A model generated the notes under the pieces. That model had not been told where the DNA came from and ran no database searches. It saw nothing but the letters and a program-made list of their open reading frames with translations. A stretch of DNA of 37,115 nucleotides, from positions 1-37,115 of the IMG/VR virus record IMGVR_UViG_3300037069_001222. One strand, 5' to 3'. The stretch is from a virus. This document shows positions 26,943 through 34,982 of this stretch, piece by piece. The stretch's first letter is position 1; each line of letters starts with the position of its first letter. Position numbers and translations under genes: made by a program.

Positions 26943-29900
26943 ATGGCGATCAACACTCAGGGAGCGGTAGAAGTACCGCTCTCGCTGTTCGGCGGAATCG
27001 ACACGGAGATGTCACCATCCGACCTGCCGGAAGGCGTGTCTCCCGACTGCGGAGACGTGGTGTTCCTTCCCGGCAGTGTAAGTACGCGCTTCGGCATGGA
27101 AAAGCGATTTACTGTGGCCTTTCCTGCTGATGTTGTGTATGAGGATAGCTTTGTCACGAATAACGGCGCAATCAAGAATCTCTACCTCTGTGCCGATGGT
27201 TCGTTTTGGGTAGAAGACCTGTCTTCTCCGGGCGTGAAGACTGAACTATTCACGACTTTCTCGGGGTCTTTCGGTCTGTCCTGCACAGCGTTTGGGCGGC
27301 AGTTCATTGCTCTTTCAGACGGAAGACACGGCCTGGATATTCCCCGTCAGTTCGACGGGGTGAACATCGACCGCGTGACGCAGGATGGACCCGGAGCACC
27401 GCCGTCGATTGCGAATTACATCATTCCGCAAGCCAATCTGGTCAATAACGTGGCTGGCACGGGAATTAGCGTGGTGTCTTCCACTCCGGGCGGCGCAGTC
27501 TATTATCCACCACCACCGCCGCCGCCTAATTACTATGGCGGTTATACCCCTCCGCAAGGTCAGGGATACACGGTCTATACGACTCTGACCATTGTTACCA
27601 GCACTCCGCATGGAGTGACTGTCGGGCAGACGGTTTCGCTTTCAGGCAGCACGGCCTATAACTTCAACTCCGCTTCCGTAGCCGTTGTTATTGACTCGAC
27701 CACGATTGAGATTTATCGCGCATCCCCGGACAGCACGGAGGCCACCGGAGGGACGCTAACTCCCTTCACCGCTGGGCTGATCCGCAGAAACGGCGTGGTC
27801 ACAGCCACTACCTCAACGGCTCATAATCTACAGCCGGGATTCCAGACACAGATTGCCGGAGTGCCTTTGGCGCTGGTAGGCAATGGCATTTCCTCCATAT
27901 CCATCTCGAACGAAAACAACCCCGGACTGGCGACGATCACCACTTATCAGGCGCATGGCCTTGTGCCTCAGAATGAAGTCGTCATCAAGAATGTGCCCAA
28001 CACCGCAGTAGGCGGGGCGATTACTGCCGCTGCGATTTCCGGTAACGTGGCGACCATTACCACCACGACCGCGCACACCCTGGGGATTGGCTCTGAAGTC
28101 GAAATAGCAGGTGTAACGGCGACGCAGTTCAATGGGCAGTTCACCGTTCTTTCCGTTCCGTCTTCGACCACGTTCACCTACGCCTTGGTGGATGCGGACA
28201 CCAGTTCAAGCGGCGGGACGGTTTCTTTAGTGTGGCCCATCGCCTCAACTGACCCCACGCAAGTCTATTTTCAAGTACAGACCGCCCCCAGCCCTACGAC
28301 CTTCACGGTGACGTTGAGTTATCCCGATGGCACATGGAATGGCGGTGGGCTCTACTTCGCATGGGAAGGGACGTTTTACGTCCAAACCATCCCGTCAGAT
28401 ACGACCTTCACTTATACGCAGCAAGGGCCGGACGCGAACTCTTCGACGGGCGGAACAAGCACGCCTTACGGCCAAGCTTCGCCGGGAGTGCATAATCTGG
28501 TCGTCATTTTCCAGACGCGCAAAGGCTATCTGACGATGCCGAGTCCTCCGGTGCAGTTCACCGCCCCCGGTGGGCAGTTTTTGACCGTCTCAAACATCCC
28601 GATTGGCCCTCCCAACACGGTTGCTAGGGTTCTGGCCTTCACCGGTGCCGGCGGAGCGTCGTATTTCTACATTCCTGTAGCGGCGCAGGAGAATTCTCAG
28701 GTTGTCTCGACCTCAACCGTGGTGCAGGACAACACCACGACCACCGCCATCGTTGATTTCTCGGACAATACCCTATTTGCTTCGCTGGGAATCTCGATAC
28801 CAGGAAATAACCTGTTCAACCAAGTAGTGCTCGGCCCGGTTTTGGGGTTCAAGTTCTACCGTGAGCGGCTGATTGCCTGGGGCGAGAGAAACAAGGTGCA
28901 AAACCTGCTGAATATGGGCTTTGAAGGCGGGTATGTCGCAGGAAAATTAGACACTCCGCTTGGCTGGACGGTCGTAACTTCAGGCGGAACGCTGGTAACG
29001 AATGCCGACGCCGGCATGGGCATGTCGTGGCAGATTACCGGAGATGGAACACAGAACCCGCTGGGGCAAATCTCTCAGAATGCCTACCAGGACACGTTCG
29101 GTGTACCGATCCTTCAGCCCAACACGCAATATACCTTTCGCTGCCTGCCGACTGGCGCAACTTCTGGGACTCTGATTGCGGACTTCTACAGCGCGAAAGA
29201 TGGAGTCTTGGCTACTGCCTCAATTGCGTTGAATACGGCGTCAGGCTTTGCGCAGGCTGACTTCTCGGCCAAAACACCCCTGTCTATACCGTATGACACG
29301 GTAATCAGGGTCTATGCAACGGGGCTAGCTTTAGGAGCAACTGTGACCGTCGATGAGATGGAGGGGCTGTACACGGATTTCCCCTATCTGGACACGGTAG
29401 GACGGTTTTCCTACATCAATAACCCGGAAGCCTTCGATGGAGTGACGGGATTACTTGGCCCAGCCACAGATACCACGCCGATCCGCAACTTTTCCGAGCT
29501 TCGGGACACGCTTTACATTCACACCGCCTCAAAACTGCACGAAACCAGCGATTCAGGGACTAATGAACCTTCTACTTGGACGGTTGAACAGGTGGCGGAC
29601 GATTGCGGCCTGATTTCGGCGTTTGGATTGGCGGAAGGTGAAGAATTCCTGACCTGGGCCTCCGATTCGGGAGTGAGAATCTTTGCCGGCGAGCAGCCGT
29701 GGAAGATTTCGCAGGAAATGCAGCCGGATTGGGAGCAGATCAACCCTTCCGCGACTAAAACCGTGTGGCTGGTGAACGATCCGGTTGCTAGGCAGATGTA
29801 TGTCGGCCTTCCGCTGGGAAATAGTACCTCTCCGAGCATGATTCGGATGATGAGCTACAAGGAATTGGACACAGCTAGACAAATCTCCACTTCGCCGCCC

Positions 29901-30446
29901 ATCCACATCAGCTTTACCGGGAAAATGATTGCCTCTGACCTCACCCGCAAGTGGGCGCCGTGGAATAGAGCGATTCCTTCGGCTGCCATCATGTGGACTT
30001 CATTGACGAAGAGAGAATTAGTCTTAGGCGCGGCGAATGTCTACACGCTGAACCCCTTGAAAGACTCGGACGATGATTTCGGGACAATCCCGAGTTATTA
30101 CACGACCTATTTCTTTGTGCCAACGGAGATGGAGCAGCAGTTACAGCTTCAGTGTCACAGGAAGATATATTGCTACCTGACGGCCCAGCTTTCCGGGGTT
30201 GGGACAGTCTCTGTCACGCCTTTGGCTAACTCGCTCGACAATCCTTACCCCTCAACGTCTTCGCGGACTCTGGTCAAAGACCCGATGTATGACCTTGAAT
30301 GGGGCTTGAATGTCGTGACTCCGCGGTGCGCGTTCAAGATCGTGCCCAGTCCTCTTCCTGGTTCTTTGGACTGTTCTTTCACGCTGCAAAAGCTGGTTAT
30401 TTCGATCAAGCCGGCGGCCCATCTGCCCATTAGGGGCGCGGCATGA
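26943..30446 (+). CDS. large tail-closure/tail-tube protein with FCCH-like repeats
   Basis: 1167 aa. The N terminus (LSLFGGIDTEMSPSDLPEGV) and the C-terminal third (IRNFSELRDTLYIHTASKLH; DSGVRIFAGEQPWKISQEMQ) look like the plug/propeller proteins closing short tails (P22 gp10 or T7 gp12 role). A proline run lies near residue 187. From about 210 to 500 there are four or five repeats of a beta domain with the pattern TTxxAHGLxxGxxVxIxG...NGxFxVxSVxSSTTFxY, the FCCH-like domain found in many phage proteins; the clearest copy spans about 368-427. No ribosome site is seen, so coupling to the previous gene is likely. Confidence 0.75.
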   Translation: MAINTQGAVEVPLSLFGGIDTEMSPSDLPEGVSPDCGDVVFLPGSVSTRFGMEKRFTVAFPADVVYEDSFVTNNGAIKNLYLCADGSFWVEDLSSPGVKTELFTTFSGSFGLSCTAFGRQFIALSDGRHGLDIPRQFDGVNIDRVTQDGPGAPPSIANYIIPQANLVNNVAGTGISVVSSTPGGAVYYPPPPPPPNYYGGYTPPQGQGYTVYTTLTIVTSTPHGVTVGQTVSLSGSTAYNFNSASVAVVIDSTTIEIYRASPDSTEATGGTLTPFTAGLIRRNGVVTATTSTAHNLQPGFQTQIAGVPLALVGNGISSISISNENNPGLATITTYQAHGLVPQNEVVIKNVPNTAVGGAITAAAISGNVATITTTTAHTLGIGSEVEIAGVTATQFNGQFTVLSVPSSTTFTYALVDADTSSSGGTVSLVWPIASTDPTQVYFQVQTAPSPTTFTVTLSYPDGTWNGGGLYFAWEGTFYVQTIPSDTTFTYTQQGPDANSSTGGTSTPYGQASPGVHNLVVIFQTRKGYLTMPSPPVQFTAPGGQFLTVSNIPIGPPNTVARVLAFTGAGGASYFYIPVAAQENSQVVSTSTVVQDNTTTTAIVDFSDNTLFASLGISIPGNNLFNQVVLGPVLGFKFYRERLIAWGERNKVQNLLNMGFEGGYVAGKLDTPLGWTVVTSGGTLVTNADAGMGMSWQITGDGTQNPLGQISQNAYQDTFGVPILQPNTQYTFRCLPTGATSGTLIADFYSAKDGVLATASIALNTASGFAQADFSAKTPLSIPYDTVIRVYATGLALGATVTVDEMEGLYTDFPYLDTVGRFSYINNPEAFDGVTGLLGPATDTTPIRNFSELRDTLYIHTASKLHETSDSGTNEPSTWTVEQVADDCGLISAFGLAEGEEFLTWASDSGVRIFAGEQPWKISQEMQPDWEQINPSATKTVWLVNDPVARQMYVGLPLGNSTSPSMIRMMSYKELDTARQISTSPPIHISFTGKMIASDLTRKWAPWNRAIPSAAIMWTSLTKRELVLGAANVYTLNPLKDSDDDFGTIPSYYTTYFFVPTEMEQQLQLQCHRKIYCYLTAQLSGVGTVSVTPLANSLDNPYPSTSSRTLVKDPMYDLEWGLNVVTPRCAFKIVPSPLPGSLDCSFTLQKLVISIKPAAHLPIRGAA

Positions 30447-30988
30447 AGCTAAAAGTCAGGAACCTCTCGGAGATTAGAGGGCAGGATGCAAAGCTTTACG
30501 AGGCCCTGACGGATATTGTTGCCGGGGTCAATGCTTCGAATCAATCAACAAATGCCGACCCGCACGGGCAGACCGCACCACCGCCTACTCCTAACGGGGT
30601 CAAGGTAACAGCGAAGGACGGCATATTTTCAGCGGAGATTCAGGACAAGAACCAGAGTCTTTATCGGGGAATCTCCTATTTTCTGGAGTACGACACCAGC
30701 CCACACTTTGCAAACCCGCAGCCTGTTCATCTTGGGCCTTCGCGTAATTGGAGAGGTCATCTGGGAAACCAGACTTTGCACTGGCGAGCTTATAGTTCTT
30801 ACCCGACTTCTACACCATCAGGAGCGGTCTATCACGGTGGCATCAATCCGACTCCGGTTGTAGGCGGCGGCCTTTCCGGCCCGGCGATAGGGGTTAGTCA
30901 AGGATCAGGGACTGGTCCTGCCGGTGAAGGTCTGCACGGCTACGGGAAACTGCCCTTCAGAGGGAATAATCCACCGGTGCGCGGATGA
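30443..30988 (+). CDS. putative fibronectin-III-like tail protein
   Basis: 181 aa, ATGA overlap with the large tail gene. Residues about 48-122 (PPTPNGVKVTAKDGIFSAEI; LYRGISYFLEYDTSPHF; NQTLHWRAYSSYPTS) have the strand pattern of a fibronectin-III-like domain. The C-terminal 55 residues are Gly/Pro-rich and disordered. It is likely a tail accessory or binding module; the domain call is by eye. Confidence 0.6.
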   Translation: MKLKVRNLSEIRGQDAKLYEALTDIVAGVNASNQSTNADPHGQTAPPPTPNGVKVTAKDGIFSAEIQDKNQSLYRGISYFLEYDTSPHFANPQPVHLGPSRNWRGHLGNQTLHWRAYSSYPTSTPSGAVYHGGINPTPVVGGGLSGPAIGVSQGSGTGPAGEGLHGYGKLPFRGNNPPVRG

Positions 30989-31359
30989 AGATTAGGCCGT
31001 TTGAAGAGAGAGATATTCGTTACCTCCAGTTGCTACATAACGGCTTTCATTGGGAACTTGACAGCAGTTTCATCGGAGCGGACGTGGTTGTAGACGAGGA
31101 CGACATACCGAGGATGATCGCGGGGGCTTGGGCTATAGCTGAAGTCCATCTCGTGGCTGACGGGCAATGGGACACACCTGCTTTTCGCGCCGAAGCGTTG
31201 CGTCTCCTCCATATCTCGATGAACCAGAGGCTTAAATCGCTTGGCATTCGACGTGGTGTGACGTGGTTTAACGAGCCGATGAGGGCATTTGAGAGAAGGT
31301 TACGCAAAATGGGATGGATTCGTAGCGAAGTTCCTAGTTACCACAAAGGGGTGAGATAG
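30985..31359 (+). CDS. GNAT-like acetyltransferase-fold protein
   Basis: 124 aa. It starts MKIRPFEERDIRYLQLLHNG, the usual first strand and helix of GNAT enzymes. AIAEVHLVADGQW fits the central strands, and LGIRRGVTWFNEPMRAFERR then LRKMGWIR fits the C-terminal strand-helix. A clear Q/RxxGxG/A acetyl-CoA loop is not visible, so it may be structural. T7 gp13, encoded in the internal virion gene set, also has an acetyltransferase-like fold, and this gene sits in the same place. Confidence 0.6.
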   Translation: MKIRPFEERDIRYLQLLHNGFHWELDSSFIGADVVVDEDDIPRMIAGAWAIAEVHLVADGQWDTPAFRAEALRLLHISMNQRLKSLGIRRGVTWFNEPMRAFERRLRKMGWIRSEVPSYHKGVR

Positions 31360-31911
31360 ATGCCAAGCGGATCGGGCACTAAGAAGGATGCGTTCGCCAA
31401 TAGTGGCACGGCCAATTCGCTTTCAGCGAGTTCTAACAATAACGCAAACGCGCTTTACGGCACGCTGGCGCCTGAACTGCAAAACGAGATGATAAACCCG
31501 CAAGGGTTTAGCCCAACAGAAAAGGCCGCGATGAACACCTCGTCGCAGCAGTCGGTTGGCGGAAGCATGGCTGGGGCGTTGGGCCAAGGGGCTTTAGAAG
31601 GTGCCAGAACTGGCAACCAGGGCGCTTCTACTGTGGCGTTGGATGACGCGGCGCGCGGCGGCCAGCAGGCGCTTTCGAGTGACGCCCTAAAGACTGAGAT
31701 GTCCGATGCCAACCTGAAGGCGAAGCAGCAGCAGGAAGGCGCGCAAGGGCTTGGAGACCTTTACGACACGAATGCGCATGACACGCTTGGAGCTTTGGGC
31801 TTGAGCAATCAGGCGTTGGGCGTGGCGAACAATGCCAAGCCTACCTTCTGGCAGAACTTCGCGGGGCAGGCAACGGGCGATGCTCTCGGGGCCATCACGG
31901 GAGCGAAATAA
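31360..31911 (+). CDS. putative ejection/internal virion protein
   Basis: 183 aa, starting directly after the previous TAG. It is made of small polar residues (Ala, Gly, Ser, Asn, Gln) with amphipathic helices (TAALGQGALE-like; TEMSDANLKAKQQQEGAQGL, about 111-130) and ends in a Gly/Ala helix (GQATGDALGAITGAK). This low-complexity, Ala/Gly-rich helical composition is typical of podovirus ejection proteins that are carried in the head and injected with DNA. No sequence family recognised. Confidence 0.55.
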   Translation: MPSGSGTKKDAFANSGTANSLSASSNNNANALYGTLAPELQNEMINPQGFSPTEKAAMNTSSQQSVGGSMAGALGQGALEGARTGNQGASTVALDDAARGGQQALSSDALKTEMSDANLKAKQQQEGAQGLGDLYDTNAHDTLGALGLSNQALGVANNAKPTFWQNFAGQATGDALGAITGAK

Positions 31912-33323
31912 TGTCCACAATCAACATTACCCCCGACCAGACAGCCGCTCTCTTGCGTGGTTATGGCAGCATCATGAACCCCGCGCCGACACCTGCACCC
32001 GCAGCACAGCCTTTGATTGCCAAACCAGACGCACCTTCGACGCCTAATTTCCCTGGCGTGAATGTTCCCACTCAAAACCCAGCGGTTGCGGGTCTACAGC
32101 AGCAGCGGCAGCAGATGATTTCCAGCGGAGCAGGTGTTGACCAGATCAAGAACCCTATCCTTCACGGAATTGCGAAAGTCGGTGACGTGATCGGCGGAAT
32201 GGTCGCGCCTGGCTTGATGGCCGCTATCCCCGGAACAGAAGCGCATCACGGGCTGGTGTTGAATCAGAATGCCAATGAGATCGGCCTGGACCAGAAGCAG
32301 GATCAGCAGACGGCGGAAACTGGCTTGAAGCAGTCACAGGCCAATATGGAGCAGGCAGACGCGGGGAAAGAGAATGCGGACACTTATTTGTTGCAGCACC
32401 CGCAGCCTAAACCTGCACCAACGCAACCTCCGCATATCCTTCAGACGGACCAGGGTTATTTTTCCTACGACCCCGCGACCAAAACGACGGAGCCGATTTC
32501 GTTTAACAATCAGCCGCTGAAGCCGTTCGTTAAGCCCACTGCCGCGAGTCACACGCCGTTCGATGAATACATGGCGAACCCCGGCAGCTACATCGGCTTT
32601 CAGAAGGCTTTGGAAGAGACGAAGGCGCAAGTCGCGGCAGAACATCCGCAGCTAGCAAAAAACGCTGGAGTCATGCAACTCTATGCGGCCCAGAAGTTTT
32701 TGAATGAGGCATACACGCGCAATCCGAAACTCCTGCCTGTCATAGCGCCGATGATCGGGAAGATTCTTGGGCTTTCCCCGGAAGATATCGCCGTACTTGG
32801 GCAAGTGCCTACAGACCAGCCTCTCAGCCCTACAACGGGAGATCCCATCGGCACAAGTATGCCCGGAGCGCCTACCGGATCAACGCGCACGCAGGCACAG
32901 ACCGCAGACCGCGTGCTCACGGAAATCCCTAACATCCGCAAGGGCATTTCCGCTATTTCAAACGAGCTTGGGCCGGAGATGGGCCGCTGGAATGAGTTTA
33001 TGACCGGAAGCTACGGCGCTGGCGATCCTCGATTCGAGAACCTGCGAGCAAATATGCAGTTCCTTAATTCGGCTGCTGCGAAATTCCACCTTAATTCGGT
33101 GGAAGCGGTGAAGGAGTTTAACCAGTTGGCCAGCGCCGGGAAGATGACACCGGGCGTGCTCAATGCTTACATCGACGCGGTGAGCAATTGGGCGAACACA
33201 GCGCGCAATCAGGAGCTTGGCGCGGGAGAAAAGCAGCCGAAGAGTGGCACGCCTGATACCGAGACGCGCACCTATCAAGGCCACACATACAAGAAAGGGC
33301 CGAACGGATGGCAGCTCCAGTAG
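31911..33323 (+). CDS. putative ejection/internal virion protein
   Basis: 470 aa, TAATG overlap with the previous gene. The first 60 residues are Pro/Ala-rich. Helical blocks follow (GLQQQRQQMISSGAGVDQIK; QKQDQQTAETGLKQSQANME), then a Pro-rich linker, a helical domain from about 205, and a long helical region 345-445 (RENLR-like; EAVKEFNQLASAGKMTPGVL). It ends with TYQGHTYKKGPNGWQ. As with its neighbours, composition and position before the tailspike suggest an injected virion protein. Confidence 0.55.
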   Translation: MSTINITPDQTAALLRGYGSIMNPAPTPAPAAQPLIAKPDAPSTPNFPGVNVPTQNPAVAGLQQQRQQMISSGAGVDQIKNPILHGIAKVGDVIGGMVAPGLMAAIPGTEAHHGLVLNQNANEIGLDQKQDQQTAETGLKQSQANMEQADAGKENADTYLLQHPQPKPAPTQPPHILQTDQGYFSYDPATKTTEPISFNNQPLKPFVKPTAASHTPFDEYMANPGSYIGFQKALEETKAQVAAEHPQLAKNAGVMQLYAAQKFLNEAYTRNPKLLPVIAPMIGKILGLSPEDIAVLGQVPTDQPLSPTTGDPIGTSMPGAPTGSTRTQAQTADRVLTEIPNIRKGISAISNELGPEMGRWNEFMTGSYGAGDPRFENLRANMQFLNSAAAKFHLNSVEAVKEFNQLASAGKMTPGVLNAYIDAVSNWANTARNQELGAGEKQPKSGTPDTETRTYQGHTYKKGPNGWQLQ

Positions 33324-34786
33324 TAGTTCCGAAGACTCTCCCGCTGGACTTTAACGGCTGGGACAATGCGCAGGTACACACCGGGGCAAACGCCTCGGGT
33401 GCGCAGACCACAGGCTATGCTCAGGGTGTTTCTAATCCTCCGAATGATGGCCAAGTCGAGAACGTTAATAATCCGCCCGCTACACTCCCGGCGGACTTCA
33501 ATGGATGGGACAAGCCCGCACCCCAACCTTCGCTTACACAGCGTCTCGGACAAGGCGCGGAAGACTTAGGCAAAGGCGCTCTGGAGGGAATCGGCTCCGA
33601 TGTCTACAACGCTGGCAACGCTGCCGGCGAATTGCCACTTATTGGCAAGTACCTTCAGCCATCTCCGGAAGCACAGGAGCATTTACGCTCGCTGATCACC
33701 CCCGCTGACACGACGCAGAAAGTTGGCAGGGGATTGGAGCAGGCAGGCGAATTCCTGATTCCCGGCCTTGGGGAAGAACGCGCTGCGGGATTGGCAGCCG
33801 AACATCTTCCGCAACTGGGCAAAGCTGCTGCACCGCTGGCCAGAATGGGCGCACAGGCGCTTGGCGCAGGGGCGGTGAATAAGGCGCAAGGTGGGGATTT
33901 CAAAACGGGCGCGATGATGGGCGGCGCAACGGGTGCGGTTGGCGAAGGGCTGCGGACCATGGCCCCCGGCTTGGCCGAGACTTCGTTGCGTATTGGCAAG
34001 CCAGACCGTATTCGCGGGCGCCAGATCGGGCAGGCAGTCCTTGACCATACAAAAGGCTTTCTGCCTGAAACGGTCGGGAAAAGTGCTGGGGAGAAAATCG
34101 GCACGCTCGAATCGGATGCGCTGGCTCAATCCGACCCTAACGCCGCCATGTCTCTATTGCCTGTGAGAGCAGCAGCTCGGCAGGGGATGGGAAAGCTGGA
34201 AGGCGAGAACGTTCCATCCGTCATCGAAGCCGGACGGGGCCTCGAAGACCTGGTTCATACCCGCTATGCCACCGGAGAACCAATCCCAGACGAACTGCCA
34301 CTTTCCGAAGCTCTTCCGCTCCGGCGCGGCCTCGGGAAATACCTGGCCCCCGGAACATGGAACCCTGAGACGAGCAGCAGGATTGCCCCGCTTCGGAATC
34401 AGATGTACGGGGCCATGAACGAGCAGATTGGGCAGCATTTCCCGGCTATCAGGGCTGCGGATGAACAGATCAAATCCCTTATCCCTGTCGTCCGTGCAGG
34501 CGAGTCAGCTTCTCGCAATGCGGGGATTGGTCAGAGGATTGCCGGGAGAATGGCCGCGCATACGGGCGCTCTTGCTGGTGGAGTGGGAGCGGGGATTCTC
34601 GGCTATGAAAAGGGTGGGCCAACCAAGGCGCTTGAGTATGGGCTTACCGGACTTGCGTTGCCTGAATTATTAGCCAGTCCGGGAACGCAGATGGTAGCGG
34701 CACGCGCTCTACACAGCGGCTTGCCAGCAACAGCCGCGCGTGGCCTGATCGGTGGGTCTATGTCAGCAAAGCGACAAGACCAATAA
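33308..34786 (+). CDS. putative ejection/internal virion protein with DFNGWD repeats
   Basis: 492 aa, overlapping the previous gene by 16 bases. The motif LPLDFNGWDN (about 12-21) recurs as LPADFNGWDK (about 61-70), suggesting two short binding peptides. Gly/Ala-rich helical segments follow (GALEGIGSDVYNAGNAAGEL; GAVNKAQGGDFKTGAMMGGA), some hydrophobic enough to enter membranes (AHTGALAGGVGAGILGYEKG near 420). This suits a protein that forms part of a DNA-ejection channel. No family recognised. Confidence 0.55.
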   Translation: MAAPVVVPKTLPLDFNGWDNAQVHTGANASGAQTTGYAQGVSNPPNDGQVENVNNPPATLPADFNGWDKPAPQPSLTQRLGQGAEDLGKGALEGIGSDVYNAGNAAGELPLIGKYLQPSPEAQEHLRSLITPADTTQKVGRGLEQAGEFLIPGLGEERAAGLAAEHLPQLGKAAAPLARMGAQALGAGAVNKAQGGDFKTGAMMGGATGAVGEGLRTMAPGLAETSLRIGKPDRIRGRQIGQAVLDHTKGFLPETVGKSAGEKIGTLESDALAQSDPNAAMSLLPVRAAARQGMGKLEGENVPSVIEAGRGLEDLVHTRYATGEPIPDELPLSEALPLRRGLGKYLAPGTWNPETSSRIAPLRNQMYGAMNEQIGQHFPAIRAADEQIKSLIPVVRAGESASRNAGIGQRIAGRMAAHTGALAGGVGAGILGYEKGGPTKALEYGLTGLALPELLASPGTQMVAARALHSGLPATAARGLIGGSMSAKRQDQ

Positions 34787-34907
34787 CCATCAGCAGGCCG
34801 CTGCCCCAGAATACTGACCACACGAACTCTTTTTGGCTAACACTCATCACGAGATGGCCAAAGAAAACAAAAGCGCCCACGAGTACAGCTATTAGCGGGA
34901 TGAGCAT
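34758..34907 (-). CDS. antisense two-helix membrane peptide
   Basis: 49 aa on the opposite strand to all neighbouring late genes. GGAGG lies nine bases before the ATG at 34907. Helix 1 is about residues 2-22 (LIPLIAVLVGAFVFFGHLVM), a short polar turn SVSQKE follows, and helix 2 runs about 28-48 (FVWSVFWGSGLLMVIGLVAL). This is the layout of small class II holins or superinfection membrane proteins. It overlaps the end of the ejection-type gene by 29 bases; the rest lies in a gap, so it is not a coding shadow. Confidence 0.5.
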   Translation of the reverse strand: MLIPLIAVLVGAFVFFGHLVMSVSQKEFVWSVFWGSGLLMVIGLVALLT

Positions 34908-34921
34908 CGAGTGATGCCTCC

Positions 34922-34939
34922 AAGTTGATCGATCAAGTT
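34922..34939. promoter_or_regulatory. imperfect palindrome in the intergenic gap
   Basis: TTGATCGATCAA (34925-34936) is a perfect 12-base palindrome, extended by AA/TT outside one mismatch. It lies between the antisense membrane ORF start and the tailspike terminator, where an operator for either strand could sit. Confidence 0.3.
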
Positions 34940-34946
34940 TATCACC

Positions 34947-34971
34947 GCCGCCCTTCCGGGGCGGCTTTTTA
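34947..34971 (+). terminator. rho-independent terminator before the tailspike
   Basis: GCCGCCC (34947-34953), loop TTCCG and GGGCGGC (34959-34965) form a perfect seven-base stem followed by TTTTTA. It ends the virion-protein transcript 12 bases before the tailspike ATG, so the tailspike is either expressed by read-through or from a promoter I could not identify. Confidence 0.85.
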
Positions 34972-34982
34972 TTGGAGAAATA

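Noticed and set aside
33655-34438. Long minus-strand frames opposite the last ejection-type gene
   Set aside because: They are shadows of a real plus-strand gene, low in domain character and without ribosome sites. The antisense membrane ORF at 34758-34907 is kept because it lies mainly in a gap and has GGAGG.
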